Assembly: GCA_037447655.1 (NCBI GenBank)
Contig: JBBHKE010002759.1
Span: forward strand, 5,644 to 54,182
Length of the DNA: 48,539 nucleotides
Origin: Zygnema cylindricum
Taxonomy: Eukaryota; Streptophyta; Zygnematophyceae; Zygnematales; Zygnemataceae
Reading direction: 5' to 3'
A program made the position numbers and the translations under genes. The notes beneath the pieces are model-generated. The model was given only the letters and a program-made list of their open reading frames with translations, searched no databases and was not told the origin of the DNA. This document shows, one piece after another, positions 10,501 through 22,179 of the stretch (the stretch's first letter is position 1; each line of letters starts with the position of its first letter).

Positions 10501-12329
10501 TAAGTTCCTAAATTTATAAGAATCTACAACAGGCTACGCTTAAACGTAATGACATTTCAAGCTATCAATACTGTTAGCGATTTATAGTCGATTTAGGTGA
10601 CAATCAACAAATGGTGATCACCTGCTTGATATATCACTTAATGATGCCCTTTATGTTGGGGTTTTTTTTTTGTTTTTTTTGTTTTTTTACGTGTTAGATT
10701 TTTCCTGTGATGTTTTGCTTGCTGGGTTTTGTTTTTTTGGGTATTTTCGATTTCTTTGCCATCCTTTCGTTTTTTCGTCGGTTTTGCCTTGATTTTCCTT
10801 TTTGTTTATTCCCTTATCATATGGTTCTTTCAGTTTTAGAAATGCTACTTCATTTTGTTCCTATGGACTCATATAGTTTACCATCGCGCTTTTTAATAAA
10901 GTCGGCCCCCTTTTTTTTTTTTTTTGGGAACTATACATCTTTTACCAATAAATCTTGCTCGCTATACACCACGAGAAAACCTGGTAAGTCTTCACCAAGA
11001 TCGTAAGAAGATTTTTCGATAATCGTATGTTCAACTATTGATAAAATTATATCGCCGATTTGTTTATGTCGATGCGACAACATATAAATTTAGCCAGTGT
11101 AGACGTGTTGCGATCATGCCTGGGCTACTATGTCGAATCCATTTAAAGTTTTGCAGTTGAATACCAATGGGACCAAAAGAGTACTAACAAGTGACCTTCC
11201 TAGAACTAAGTGTTGACGACGATGCCTGTATATTGCATACTCATCCTTGGTGTCCTTTGGCTAGAAGGGAGTGGTACCACTGCCTGTTTGTTAAGAGAAC
11301 CTTTCCAATTTCAATACGATCACATGTGCTAAGAAGTGTGAAAACACTCACTGTCACTTTCTGACGAAGGTATGTTAAGATGGAAGAATCACATTTCAAA
11401 CTGAAAGTAAATTGAGAATGTAAAACTAGAAACAAAAAGATACTTTCTAACGTTTGTTCCATTTTACGAATCCTCGAGGCTAAAAGCGATATAAAAATTG
11501 AGAAGCCGAGATACGGAAAAATCGAAAAAAAGCGAAAGCCAAATAGCAGAACCAAAACCGGAAATCCAAAATTTGGGAATGCAAACAGAAATAAATATTT
11601 CAACAGCAAAAATAATTTCTCATCTCTTTTTTTTTTTTTGTATTTTGTTTTTTGGTACTCTTTTCCAACAATACAATAATGATCTTAATCCAGGTTACAA
11701 CCAAAAGACAGGTGTTCAGAAACAGACTTCCTCTCTCGCCCTCTCTCTCTCCCTTTCCCTCTCCCTCCTACCCAACATAAATATATCTACAAAAGACGAA
11801 GAAAAAAACGAAAGAAAATAGAGACAAAAGAAATAATAAAACTGCCATTTCACTTCTATATCTCAAAGTAAGAGAAAAAAAAAAGTTGTAATTGTTACAA
11901 ACCTAAAAGCCTATTTTTTTTTTTTAAACAAGAAAATAATATATTAGTTTCTTGGCTCTGCATGGCTTGTAAAGCTGTAAAAACTCAAAAAGAAAAAAGA
12001 AAAAAAAAACTAAAACGTTTTTTGCGAACTACAAACTCTCTCAAAAAACATCGATTTTTTTTACGTCATCAATATACATCATTTGATTTCTATTTTTTTT
12101 TTTTTTTTGCTTCATTTTTCTAAAATGGTGAATCCCCCTAATCCTCCTAATAATCAAATTGAAGGCACAAAAACTATACTCCATTTTCCCCCCTTCCTCT
12201 TTTTCCACCTTTTGTCCTTTTTCTTTTTTTCTCTTTCTTTTACATTCCTTTTTTGCCATCATTTTCCTTGTTTTTTTTTTTTCCTTTTCTCACTTTTCCT
12301 TTTCCCTGCACTTTCCCCTTTCCTCAAAC
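10501..12329. other. low-complexity and unassigned sequence
   Basis: T-rich runs occur at 10655-10690 and 10905-10925, A/T homopolymers at 11625-12120, and a short CT tract at 11730-11765. ORFs on both strands, for example at 11241-11609, have no recognisable domain. Part of the right end may be 3' UTR of the SUD1-like gene. Confidence 0.5.
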
Positions 12330-12759
12330 CTATTGACCTTGGATTAGACTCCTCCCTTCACTCCTCCCTGCTCTCCCTTTCTGAATTTCATTGTTAGGCC
12401 CTTTAAATTTTTTTAACCTTCCCACTAAATACCGGTCGTCTCTAATTGAATTATGGAGACCTCCGGGCCATCTGTTAGTTTTCTCAAACCGTAAAAACCG
12501 AAAACAAGTCCCAAAGAAGCGATCCAAGCGAATCGGTAAAAGGCTGAGTTCACGAATAGAGAAAACCCCAAAAGAGGAAAAATACCTTTTGCAACTACAA
12601 AAGGGACACAAAGGGCCTTTAGGAGATCTCAGAGAATAGGAGCCACGATTTCACAGAAAACCCATTATCCATTTAAACGTCCGAATCCGTCGTTTTTTGT
12701 GCGCTCCATTGTGCTCGCCAGCTGATGTCTGCGATGAGATTCGCCTGTCCCATCATTAC
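12330..12759 (-). pseudogene. SUD1-like terminal exon
   Basis: The acceptor ...TTGCAAACAG is at 12760-12761. The first segment reads VMMGQANLIADISWRAQ. After a one-base shift it continues MERTKNDGFGRLNG, WVFCEIVAPIL, ALCVPFVVAKGIFPLLGF and FVNSAFYRFAWI. After a second shift it reads LHNSIRDDRYLVG. These match, in order, the last conserved membrane block of SUD1 (known motifs ALCVPYVLARG, NSAVYRFAW, LHNSIRDDRYLIG). Two in-frame stops fall in the NG-WVF and PIL-DLL positions. After LVGR the reading continues to a stop at 12330, but a possible donor (AAG|GTTAAA, about 12420) makes the true end uncertain. Confidence 0.85.
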
Positions 12760-14417
12760 CTGTTTGCAAAAAGACAAAAAGGACAAAAAGACAAATTGAC
12801 AAAACGAGAAGGAAAACAAAGGAAGACAGGTAAGGCAAGAACAAATAGGAAAATGAGAAATGCAAAGAGAAATCTGAAAAATAACTAGCTCATGTATTGC
12901 TACAATAAACAGTTTGGAACCATTTGGGAAAAATCTTGAGATAAGACAAAGACCCTGAGTCGATGATGGTTGATGGTAGTTTTTTACTTGAACTACCATC
13001 AAGAACCTTTCGAGGAAAAAGTGGATATAAAAACTTAGTGATGTACATCCAACAGGCCTTGCCGCTTATCAACATGTACTTTTTGAGGGTATAATCGATA
13101 TCTTGAACGGCCAGTAATCGCCACATCGCCGACATTGATTGCAATTCTCAATTTCAGTTTTTCCAGATTAAAAAAACTGTCATGTGAAGCTTTTAAAATG
13201 GAGAGGAGAGGAGAAGAGAGGAGAGGAGAGGCGAGGAGGGGAAGTGTTTTGGTCTGATTGTCTGTCCTAAATCTTCGGATCACAGATGATAACAGATAAT
13301 GGAGGACTTCTAGGGAAGGTGGAAAATATCTAGCCTTAAATTTCTTAAGTATGCGCTTGATACCTTCTTTAGGATCCTAGGATGTCTTCCCTTCAGACTA
13401 ATCTTGTCCGTGACAGCGTACGAAAAACGAAGAAAAATTTGTGATTCAATAGTTCATACGTAATCCTATTGTCTAACCCTAAAATCTTAAACCGTGCGCT
13501 TGACAGCTTCGGAACTGCAGGATGTCTCCCTTTCCAACAGATCCCCATCATTGAAAATATGCAAAACACATTTGAAAAATCCGCATTTCAAGAATTTGTA
13601 CGATATCCTATGGTACACAGTTTTTTGCAGTACGCATTCAGCTGTAAAGTGTCAAACACCCTAAGTGAGAAAAAAAATATATCGGCCGACCATCGGCAAT
13701 TGTCCAGTGTCGGTAGTTATCCATGAAATGACAACTATCGACTTTTCAAAATCTTGATAATACGATATACCAACAAAGCAATATCGTCTGCAATTTCAAT
13801 TGGTGTACATCACTACAAAAAATAAAACTGAAATGTGAAAAGAAATTGTCAATAGCGGATAGCTTCAATTCTTTAACACTAAAATACAACGTAAAACTCA
13901 GACCTTCTCCTGCAATAAAAGCCAAAAAATCCCATACGTTCCTCTGTCCTCCTCCCCTCACCCTCAAGACCATAAATCAGTGATATGATTATTGAAAACT
14001 GTTGCTGATGGTGATTATTGAAAATGATTTTTGATACAAGTGACTGTTTAGTTTCTAAACTTGCAATGATTGGTTTTGTGGCAAAACACCACTCATAGAA
14101 AAATATGTTTTTGGCTTCAAAAAAATTCCTGGATGTTTTCCACTTTAATGGAGATTTCTATTTCACGTGGGAAACGTAAACACACACTATTTGTTGTTTT
14201 CTCCCCTTCGCTTTCCCTTTCATTTTAAAAAATCAGCACTTTTGCACTTATTACTTGACAGGAACTGTACAGTACACCAAATCTTATCCGAGTGTTAAAT
14301 TGTTGCCCAATGGACAGGCTTACAACGATTTTCTCTTCCACATATTTAAAAGATTTAATTGCGGCTATTATTTCAGGTTTTTTCTATGTTTTGTTAAGAA
14401 AGGAGTCGTTAACGTAC
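12760..14417 (-). other. intron of the SUD1-like gene
   Basis: Bounded by the donor GTACGT at 14412-14417 and the acceptor at 12760. It contains a G/A-rich patch at 13199-13245 and a diverged ~70-bp direct repeat at 13334-13410 and 13476-13546 (both with GCGCTTGA and CAGGATGTC-like words). ORFs inside it show no domain. Confidence 0.6.
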
Positions 14418-14556
14418 CAAACGGGTCCGAGAAACAACAATCCTAAAGCCCAATCTTGGTAGAGAAGGAAAACGGGACTTTCATCGATCGGGACTCGAAG
14501 GGAACAACCACTCAAAGTTCGAATAAAAGACCGATTAGAACCGGTACCACTCCCAC
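14418..14556 (-). pseudogene. SUD1-like exon encoding the conserved VPIDESP motif
   Basis: A strong acceptor (TTTGTGGATAATTGCAG) precedes VGVVPVLIGLLFEL. A stop and a one-base shift follow, then VPIDESPVFLLYQDWALG and LLFL, ending at the donor GTACGT. This block, with its VPxDESPVFLLYQDWALG string, is the most conserved segment of plant DOA10-type ligases and lies in the TEB4-Doa10 (TD) region of the membrane domain. The exon is 139 nt. Confidence 0.88.
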
Positions 14557-15455
14557 CTGCAATTATCCACAAATGCCAAAAAATCAAACACATACACCAC
14601 AATCACCACAATTAGTGCAGATTATTAAAAAAAAAGGCTACAAAGGAAACACAGTACAACGCAATCAATGTAAGGAGTGTGGATTCCTTTCTTTTTTTAC
14701 ACAAAATCTCAAAAAATAGAAGTACTTGACAATTGGAATTACACTTCTTTTCTTTTTAACCCAAAAAGGCCCAAAGATCGAACCGGTAAAAGTGATGACT
14801 GCAATTGGTGTGATTTCTTTTTTTTACTCCAGTGAAGAAAATACCCAAAAAAACTTGAAAAACCAGTGATATTTTCTCATCAGGTCTATGATTCAGAAAA
14901 CTAACTCATGTTTCAAGAACGATTGAAGTTCACTTTCATTACGCTAACAAGTTGTAAGTCATATCAAATTATCCTCGATGTACGGATCGAGTATCGTATC
15001 AATTAGTGTTGCGCATCGGCAGCCTCCTACCAATAATCGATATGTACCTTTTTTTTGACCTACCGACAGTCAATATATCTCTAAAAAAATTAGCAAGATA
15101 TTTACCAATATTTAGGCCCAATATGCCGATAAAAAATTATTGCGATAACTGACTTGGTTTTCATTTGTACGACTTTCTCCAGCGTAAGTACTGCGTGGTC
15201 CGTACTGGATTCCCGTACAGAGTACGGACCGGATAGTGATACATGACATGACATACTATATACTGTATACTGTATAATACTATATAGCATATAAAACTAG
15301 AGTATAGTAACACTAAATACTGACAAATATATCGGCGACAACAAATTTATTCCTCCCGGGGCAATATATCGGGTCCTTTTGCCGTACGATACCCAATAAT
15401 ATTGGTTATCGGAATTATTGCGCATTAGTATCAATGGCTGCTTAACTTTGTATCA

Positions 15456-15501
<46 letters not shown>

Positions 15502-16492
15502 AGCACGATATTTGATACGCGATGCACGATATGTGCGGGGAGGTACAGTCAACAGAGGGAACTGCCAGCGGAAACGAACAAAAAAACAAAATCCTACAAA
15601 ATGTGAAACGGAGTGAACTGAAGGTCACAGAACTGAAGATTACGGACAGATACGCCAATAACTGAGCACCCTCCAGCCATCCAGCTACACCTCAGTAGCC
15701 CGCTATGGTATCCAGCAAAGCCTACATGCTTTTTTTGCCTTTCGGTATATGCCCCCTCGGAATAAAATTTGGTTCGGTAAATATTTCAATTCGTCAAAAA
15801 CTGATTTTTTTGGTCACGGATATTTCTGGGATATGGACAGCAATGGTTTTAAAAAAATCGGACCACTTGAAATCCAATAGGAAAAGAGAAAATCTGTAAT
15901 TTCAGCCTTTTGTTAAAAGAAAATAGTTTTTTCGGCCAATTTGAACTACAACGTGAAAAAGAAAATCGTACTTTTGAGCACCACTATTACAAACTCATTG
16001 AACTCGGCTAGACCGTATATTTTCAGTCAGAGGCGATGGATCTTGAGGTAGAATTGAGGAAATTGTATTAAACCAGACATTAAAGGCAATGATACATTAG
16101 TACTTTACAGTTCACACCAAATTCTTAGAGCTAAATTCGTATTCGGAAAACTGACAAAGTGACATGATTCCGTCCTATCATTTGTTTAAATATGGAGGAC
16201 CACAGTTTTTTTCTTCCCATCCATCCATTTTGTTTTTCAAGCCGATTATCTGATATCGAGCTCGATACAGAAAGGTCGTCTACCGAGGGTCAAAGAAAAA
16301 TACTCCGAATCGGACATCGAAAAAATGTCCTCGATATACAACACTATAAAAAACACACTTACTGCTCCGCTTTCACAAAGAGAAACAGATGTCGGCAAAA
16401 ACAAAAACAGCAATGGACCGGAAATGGAACAGAAATATAAACATAAAAAGCAAACAGATATGGAAATGGAAAGGGGAACGCAAAAAACTCAC
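14557..16492 (-). other. intron of the SUD1-like gene, possibly hiding a missing exon
   Basis: The homologous protein has about 55 residues between the two flanking exons (a FVIGTYAFW-like segment) that I could not place here. The interval contains a (TA)n microsatellite and T-rich sequence. Confidence 0.45.
15461..15499. repeat. (TA)n microsatellite
   Basis: Thirty-nine bases of perfect TA repeat inside the intron. Confidence 0.95.
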
Positions 16493-16649
16493 CGTTGCAT
16501 TCTGCCCCATAAGTGAAGGAAGTCGAGTAATGTGACCGAAAACCCATCTTCCGATTCCGACGAGGACCAATAGAATTGCAGTATTGCAAATGACAAGTGT
16601 CATCCAGGCCACCACCACTAACAAAACCAGACGAGCCACAAATGTGTCC
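16493..16649 (-). pseudogene. SUD1-like exon, transmembrane segment
   Basis: The acceptor TTTTTTTGGAACAG is followed by a 157-nt open exon reading DTFVARLVLLVVVAWMTL, ICNTAILLVLVGIGRWVF and LPSLMGQNAT, ending at a consensus donor, GTGAGT (16487-16492). It matches the SUD1 segment NFVVRIILLLLVAWVTLL...SLGRALF in position and spacing. It is the only exon of the five with no frame break. Confidence 0.85.
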
Positions 16650-17452
16650 CTGTTCCAAAAAAATCCCAAATTGTTCCCACGTTTTTCTTACAATATTCTT
16701 CAAGTAGTCCCAAAATATTCCTAAATTGTTTCCAAAATGATCCCAAAACCTTCCTAAAAATTCCATAAATATTTCCCAAAATGTTCCAAAAAAGTTCCAA
16801 ATGTCCCCCAGATGTCCCCAATTATTCGAAGAAACATATCCCAAACGGTTCCGAACTTCCTACAATAAGAACATCAGAATTATCGCCTTTATTACGATCA
16901 TTTCATCAAGGGCTTCCAAATTTTGTCAAGAATAAACTCCCAGTCTAAATTTCCAAGAAGCTATATAAGAAAGGCAGTACCAATATGAACATGAATGGTT
17001 CTAAAACTAAACAATTCTACAGGAAAGATAAAGAACAAAAAATTACCATTAAAGAACGGGGACATCTAAGGAACAAAATTTGAATAGAACATCGAGGAAA
17101 TATATTCAAAAAGCTCTAGTTTTGGGTATAGAGACAACTCTTTCCAGCTTTAAGTATACAGCCTTCCCGAAAATTACCCCAGAAACTAATTTTTAAAAGG
17201 AGAGAATAGATATGGACATTAACAAAAAATATGGATATGAAAATGAATGAGGAGACAATGAATAAGGTGAGGAGAAAATAAAAATAAAGATGAATGGAAT
17301 AGAGCTCTGAGGAATATGGACTTCAAGATTTTCAAGAGCTTCTTTAAAGCCTTCAACTTTTTTTAGGAATTCTTTAGAGTTTTTAAGTTTTTCTAAGAGT
17401 TTTTAAGAGTTTTCAAGAGCACAGTAATTTTCTAGAGTTTCTTAGGCTTACT

Positions 17453-17878
17453 CTTCTTGATCTCCTCCTTCTTCCTCCCAGGCTTGTCCAGATCCCTTCC
17501 TCTGTACTACCTCTCCCTCCTCTCTCCCCTCTAATTCAGCCTAAACCGCAGGACTACAGCTCCTGGAAGAGGGGCAGGTGGAGTAGGTGGAGGAGGAGGT
17601 GGAGGTGGAGGGGGAGGAGGAGGAGGAGGGGCACCCTCAAGAAGGTTTCCTCCTACAATTAAAATCTTCCCTTTTCTCCACCACCTCCTCCATGATTATT
17701 ATTATCAGCTTGTGGGAGTAAGACTTCTGAGAGACAGAATTTTTTTCCCGCAATTGTGAACCAATGACCGAAAACTCGTTTCATTGCTAAACGAGGACGA
17801 AAATGTTCGATGGGAAACGGAACACAAACATGTAGTAAAAGCATATCGGCAGGAATCTCCGTGAAAGAATCAGAAAAT
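17453..17878 (-). pseudogene. SUD1-like exon, FTEIPADML / IEHFR block plus proline-rich loop
   Basis: After the acceptor TTTTTTGCAG the exon reads FSDSFTEIPADMLLLHVCVP, then IEHFRPRLAMKR, FGHWFT and LLPQADNNN, as in SUD1 (FTEIPADMLLFQICIPFIIEHFR). A one-base shift at the AAAAGGG run leads to KILIVGGNLLEGA and a run of about 15 prolines, which is longer than I recall from family members. A second shift leads to an acidic stretch ending GGDQEE at the donor GTAAGCC (17446-17452). The acidic loop is also present at this point in SUD1. Confidence 0.82.
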
Positions 17879-18400
17879 CTGCAAAAAAGACATCAGTTTT
17901 CCTTAACAGTTATTACTTCAACAGGTATTGATTGACAAGGGAAAGGGAAAAAAGAATTCGATTGTATAAAATGCAACTCGTATTTTATGCATTTGGGTTG
18001 ATTTTCTTGTACATTTTTGCTTTTGAGTGAGAAGGAAAGTAAAAAACGGAGACTCCATTCTTTACAGCCGATAAATTTGCTAGAAATAACAAATGTGGTA
18101 AACTAGTTCTTCCCCTCACTGCCACTAACAAAAACACCAAACAAAAAAATACACAATTCTTAAATTCAAAACTCGAGTTTCTAGAAAAATGTGCCACCCA
18201 AAATAAGGAAAAACTAAAAAACCTTGAAAACGTCAATATTACGATCAGCGTTTAGAAACAACACTTGAAATAATGGAAAAAAAAATACAAAAACAGATTA
18301 CAAAAAGACACCGAGAAACAGAAAAAATCACAAAAATAAGCTAGTAACCGGAAGATTTTACCTAAAGTTCACAATAAAACAGAAAAAGAAAAGAAAGTAC

Positions 18401-18586
18401 CTAAATTTGGGAGGAAACATGGATGGAGCCAATGGGAGAGCTGCTTGTGTACCAGCATAACAATGAGATTTGCCCCAAAAAAATCCCAAAATGTCTATGT
18501 CAAAAGTTCCTCACCACTTAGTAACAGACGGAGAAATATTCACGGTCACGAAGCTCAGCCATATGCTCCACGAATTGGAGCAATCC
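18401..18586 (-). pseudogene. SUD1-like exon, LIVMLV / APSMFP block (most upstream found)
   Basis: The frame NLIVMLV is followed, after a one-base shift, by ALPLAPSMFPPKF, directly upstream of a GTACTT donor. SUD1 has SLIVMLVFLPVKLAIRMAPSIFPL here. The next exon begins exactly where the protein continues (SDxFTEIPAD). The first half of the exon, from the acceptor at 18587-18588, aligns poorly, so that boundary is tentative. Confidence 0.6.
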
Positions 18587-19260
18587 CTGCCGATCAAAAA
18601 GAAAACAGAAAACAAAAAAAGATTTGTGCAAAAAAAAAAAAAAAACCTGGAGAAATAGAAAGAGACCAGCTCTCCTTCTCTCTCAACTTTCCTTTTAAAA
18701 GTGACTATGGACTAAAACCGTACAAACAGTGAACATTTGCTGTGCAAAAAAAACCTCAACTTCCATTCGTTCCAGGGTTAAAAACGCAGATTTTGCACCG
18801 TAAAAGAATAGTGCCACACTATTTTTGCGCCGTCCAAGAGCTATAGTGCCAGGCTTAGCTCATGCTCTAGTCTGTGGCCTGATTCAGCTGATGGACTAGA
18901 TTTCGATTCCCGCCTTCCCCTTCTGTCCTCTTGCACCTTCCTGTCAGCATCAGTCAACTCTTGGCCTCGGCCAATCACGGCTGCTCAAGATGTCACTGTC
19001 ACAACAGTTTCTGTCTTACTGCAGGTTAAACACTCACTCTAACTGTGACGTGACACAGGGAAGTCGGCCGGTTTCGGAGGGAGAGGGAGGCGATCGGAAG
19101 CATCAAAGAGCGCATGCTGCCAATAAAAATTTAATGATATAATCCAAATCACGCCAGAGACCAGGAGGAAATCGCCAGACACAGCATCGCCCGAAAACCG
19201 CCGCCTGCCCGGGGGGGAAAGGGGGCAGAAGGGAGGGAAAAGCGGGTAAAAAAAGGGCGA
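18587..19260. other. no recognisable gene
   Basis: Contains a poly-A run (18630-18645) and ordinary sequence. A B-box-like word near 18900 (ATTTCGATTCC) has no convincing partner. No upstream SUD1 exon was found. Confidence 0.5.
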
Positions 19261-19500
19261 AAAACGGCGGAAAGGAAAGTGGAAAGGAAAGGAAAAACGA
19301 AAGGACAGGAAAGGCAAGGCAAGGAAAGGAAAGGAAAAAGGAAGGGGAGGAATGGAAAAGAAAGGAAAGGAAAGGAGAGAAACGGAAAGGAAAAGAATGG
19401 AAAAGAGAAAGAAAAGGACAGGAAAAGGAAAAAAAAAGGAAAAGAAGAGGGGAGAGAGAGAGATGGAGAGACAGAGAGAGGGAGAGAGAATTGGAAAAAA
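19261..19500. repeat. GA-rich tract with (GGAAA)n pentamers
   Basis: The plus strand is almost pure purine: GGAAAGGAAA units to about 19400, then AAGGAAAAGG and (GA)n. It is polypurine on the plus strand, opposite to the CT tracts at 2-3.6 kb. Confidence 0.9.
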
Positions 19501-20300
19501 TATACCAGCTTTAGCTCCTGTACTGTCGCCCTATTCTGCGGTTTTGTCCTCCCGGGAGGCCCTCCCCGCCTATCTCCCTCGCCGCCCATCCTTCCTTGGC
19601 CTTCCCGCGCCTTCGAACCCTAACAAACCTTCTTCTAGCTCCTCCTCCGCCTCGCCAATCCTCGCAACCCTAAAAACTTTCTCACTCCGACTAGTAACAG
19701 TACGGCGTAGTACGGTCAGGTACAGCATTCTGTACCATGCCTCAGTTGTCGTCTGATGTCCGTACGCCCTGACTTCGGCTTCGATGCGACGCAGCCTGCG
19801 AATCGAGTGCCAGAGTCGACAGTTCGCACGAACAGGAAACCGCTGAACAGGAAATAAATGCACATCCGGTAAAGGACAAACTCCTGTACGGTCAGAGTTT
19901 CTACCACGCCGCCTCGTGGGGTGGAGGAGTTCCATGTGCTCGGTGGTCCAGTCGCACATGCACTTACAATGACGTGTCCCATGGACTCAGTTCAAGGCAT
20001 TCACGGGAGATTCCGGTGACGAGTACCATGGGCTGAGTTCGTCAGGTGCACATGCAACATCGGTGACGTCACGACATATGGCGTTCCATCGAGTGTTGAG
20101 GCCGTGTCAAGGCTCCGTCACGCTACAGCCTCCGCCAGCCTGGGCGGCCGAGAATATGCGAAGCGTGGACACAAGCAGCCGCAAGAAGACGTTGGCGGTC
20201 ACAATAAAACTTCCGTCGACCATGCCGTGAACCGATACAACCGATAATTCGCTCGAACAGAAAAACGTTTGTGCATCCATCCGCTTAAACTTCACATTTA
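19501..20300 (-). other. GC-rich island with a small hydrophobic ORF
   Basis: Base composition rises sharply compared with its surroundings. On the minus strand an ATG at 20221-20223 opens 38 codons starting MVDGSFIVTANVFLRLLVST, which is signal-peptide-like, before a stop at 20107. I recognise no family. It could be the first exon of a gene, or chance. CT-rich sequence on the minus strand just downstream (19500-19260) resembles a plant 5' UTR. Confidence 0.2.
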
Positions 20301-20639
20301 TGATTCGGTTTTGCGATTAACGATGTTTAGTAGTTATTAAGCATAATGTAAAACGCATTGGTTAATTACATTCTACTTGAGTGATTATATTGGACAACAC
20401 TTTGGCGTTTAGTAGTCCTAAAAGCAACCCTTCAACTTGTTAGTCTATTGTAAACTACGATAATGGAGAAACCCCGTCATAGAAAAACGACCTTGATGTA
20501 TAATTACATGCAAAACAGGATTCGAAACCCATATTGCTCAACAACGAAGTCGTGTTTAGTATGCCCTTAACGCCACCATGGTAATTGAATAAGAAAAAGA
20601 ACATTCTTCCAACAACATTCGTAAAATTTGATTCGTTGA

Positions 20640-21160
20640 AATTGAACAATATGTGGTTTTTTTTCTCGCTTTTGTTAATGCAATTTCAAAAAAACAAAAA
20701 CCAAAAATCAAACATCAAACAACAAAACATATAAAAAAAAATACAACGTTCGATATTTGACATCTACCATTATACCATCTACAAATCTAGCCCTGTCCTT
20801 TGCACCTCTTCCATCCGCCATTCCTTAATCACCATCCAAAGTCCAAATACAACATCCATACAGAAAAAACAAACATCTAACACCATACAAAAACTCTATC
20901 CCTACCATCCACCAACATCCATCGTCCAACACCAAAACTGGAGAAAGGAGGCATCAAACTTCAAACATAAAATAGAAATCAACATTTAACGTCCACAATC
21001 TACCAACATCCCACACTCCACATCCCACCTCTGCCACCACATACTCCGAGCCTCCACTGCTGCCCACCGTCCATAATACACCCAATATCAAAAATTCAAA
21101 AGTGAACATCTAGCACCAAACACCAAACACCAAACACCAAACACCAAAATTTAAATATAT
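20640..21160. repeat. A/C-rich low-complexity region with (CACCAAA)n
   Basis: Recurrent CCAACAT, CCATC and ACCAAA words. A clean heptamer array (CACCAAA, five units) lies at 21114-21147. Confidence 0.75.
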
Positions 21161-21479
21161 ACATCTTGCATCAATGTTTAAGGAAGACCAATAAATAATG
21201 TTAAAGATGAATATGAGATTCTTAGACATTGATCAATATTTTTCTACAGTATGATTACTATTTCATGTTTTTTTTCACAAAACTAAACTTTAACTTACAT
21301 TCAATATTAACCTACCAAACACTACAATAGGAAATTACTCTTGGCAATTCTTTTCTGATCCAAATAAACACCACGTGCGATCATATTTTTGCTTCCTGGT
21401 TTGCTTGCATGGTTTGCTAGCTTGCAAATAACTATATTACTATGCCTTCCAACCACAAAAATAAAATACTTTCTTTACA

Positions 21480-21578
21480 AAACTTGAAGAAATACGAGTG
21501 TAGCGTAGGAGTGATAACTCTTCTAAATACATTGGCCAACAATGGTATACTACATCTGAGTTCTTCAATTTAGGTGTA
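21480..21578 (+). repeat. ~99-bp direct repeat, copy 1
   Basis: Matches 22081-22179 with scattered substitutions. Shared words include GTAGGAGTGRTAACT, GGCCAACAATGG and GAGTTCTTCRATTTAGGTGT. The offset is 601 bp. Confidence 0.8.
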
Positions 21579-22080
21579 ATTGTGGTCTAACGAGGAGGTG
21601 GCATGTGTGTGTGTGTGTTCACTTTAAGTGGGTCCAACTAGATTGCTTGATCACATTCCGCATCCTTTGATTTCCCATCGCAATTTGTTCCGTGTGACCT
21701 TTGATTACGAACTAGTATGGCACCCCCGATTTCAACATCGCTCTCAGCATATATCAGTTATGTATCACCTTCGCCGATATGTCGTGGTGGTAGATAAAGT
21801 ATCGTAATGTGTTTCAAATCGTATATCTTGTCGGAAATTGGTATCACAAGAAATCTTACTTTCTAACATCTTTTTGTAGCTTGACTTGGTGATTGTCATT
21901 ATATATGAAATTGTGATGGAATGTCAATGTATTTTACAAATTCCATGCCTCGATTGTTTTTTGCATTGGCTACTAGATTTTGAGGTATAAGAGAGTAAAG
22001 AACACCAACCAATGGTCTGACTATCTTGCCTTTGCTAAAAGGAACGCCTTGCAACCACGAGTATGAATTTCATTCTCTAT

Positions 22081-22179
22081 AAACTTGAAAAAGTATGAGT
22101 CTAGCGTAGGAGTGGTAACTGTTCTTAATACCTCGGCCAACAATGGCATAATACATATGAGTTCTTCGATTTAGGTGTA
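22081..22179 (+). repeat. ~99-bp direct repeat, copy 2
   Basis: The partner of 21480-21578. No TIR or target duplication was found around either copy. Confidence 0.8.

Larger units (their letters stand above)
12330..18586 (-). pseudogene. SUD1/DOA10 (MARCH6)-like ER E3 ubiquitin ligase, 5'-truncated and frameshifted
   Basis: Five exons on the minus strand (18586-18401, 17878-17453, 16649-16493, 14556-14418, 12759-about 12330) read, in order, as the C-terminal ~40% of a plant SUD1/CER9-type protein. Members of this family are ER membrane RING-CH ligases of ER-associated degradation. In plants they act on sterol and cuticle-lipid enzymes. Introns of about 0.5 to 1.8 kb have good donors (GTGAGT, GTACGT, GTAAGC) and pyrimidine-rich acceptors. 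The N-terminal RING-CH domain and first membrane spans were not found up to 23 kb, where a copia element begins. Six single-base shifts, all equal to one missing base, and a few in-frame stops break the frame. It is either a pseudogene or a real gene damaged by assembly errors. The identification rests on remembered family motifs, not on a search. Confidence 0.8.

Noticed and set aside
13469-13726. Plus-strand ORF of 85 codons as a gene
   Set aside because: It lies within the intron of the SUD1-like gene, overlaps a diverged direct repeat and shows no domain.
18013-18124. An apparent SUD1-like exon reading VAVRGRTSLPHLLFL after a pyrimidine-rich acceptor
   Set aside because: The segment with real identity (LIVMLV and LAPSMFP) was found at 18401-18470 for the same protein region, so this match in the intron is probably chance.
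18841-18915. tRNA-derived SINE (B-box-like ATTTCGATTCC)
   Set aside because: The A box is poor, and no 3' tail or target duplication was found.
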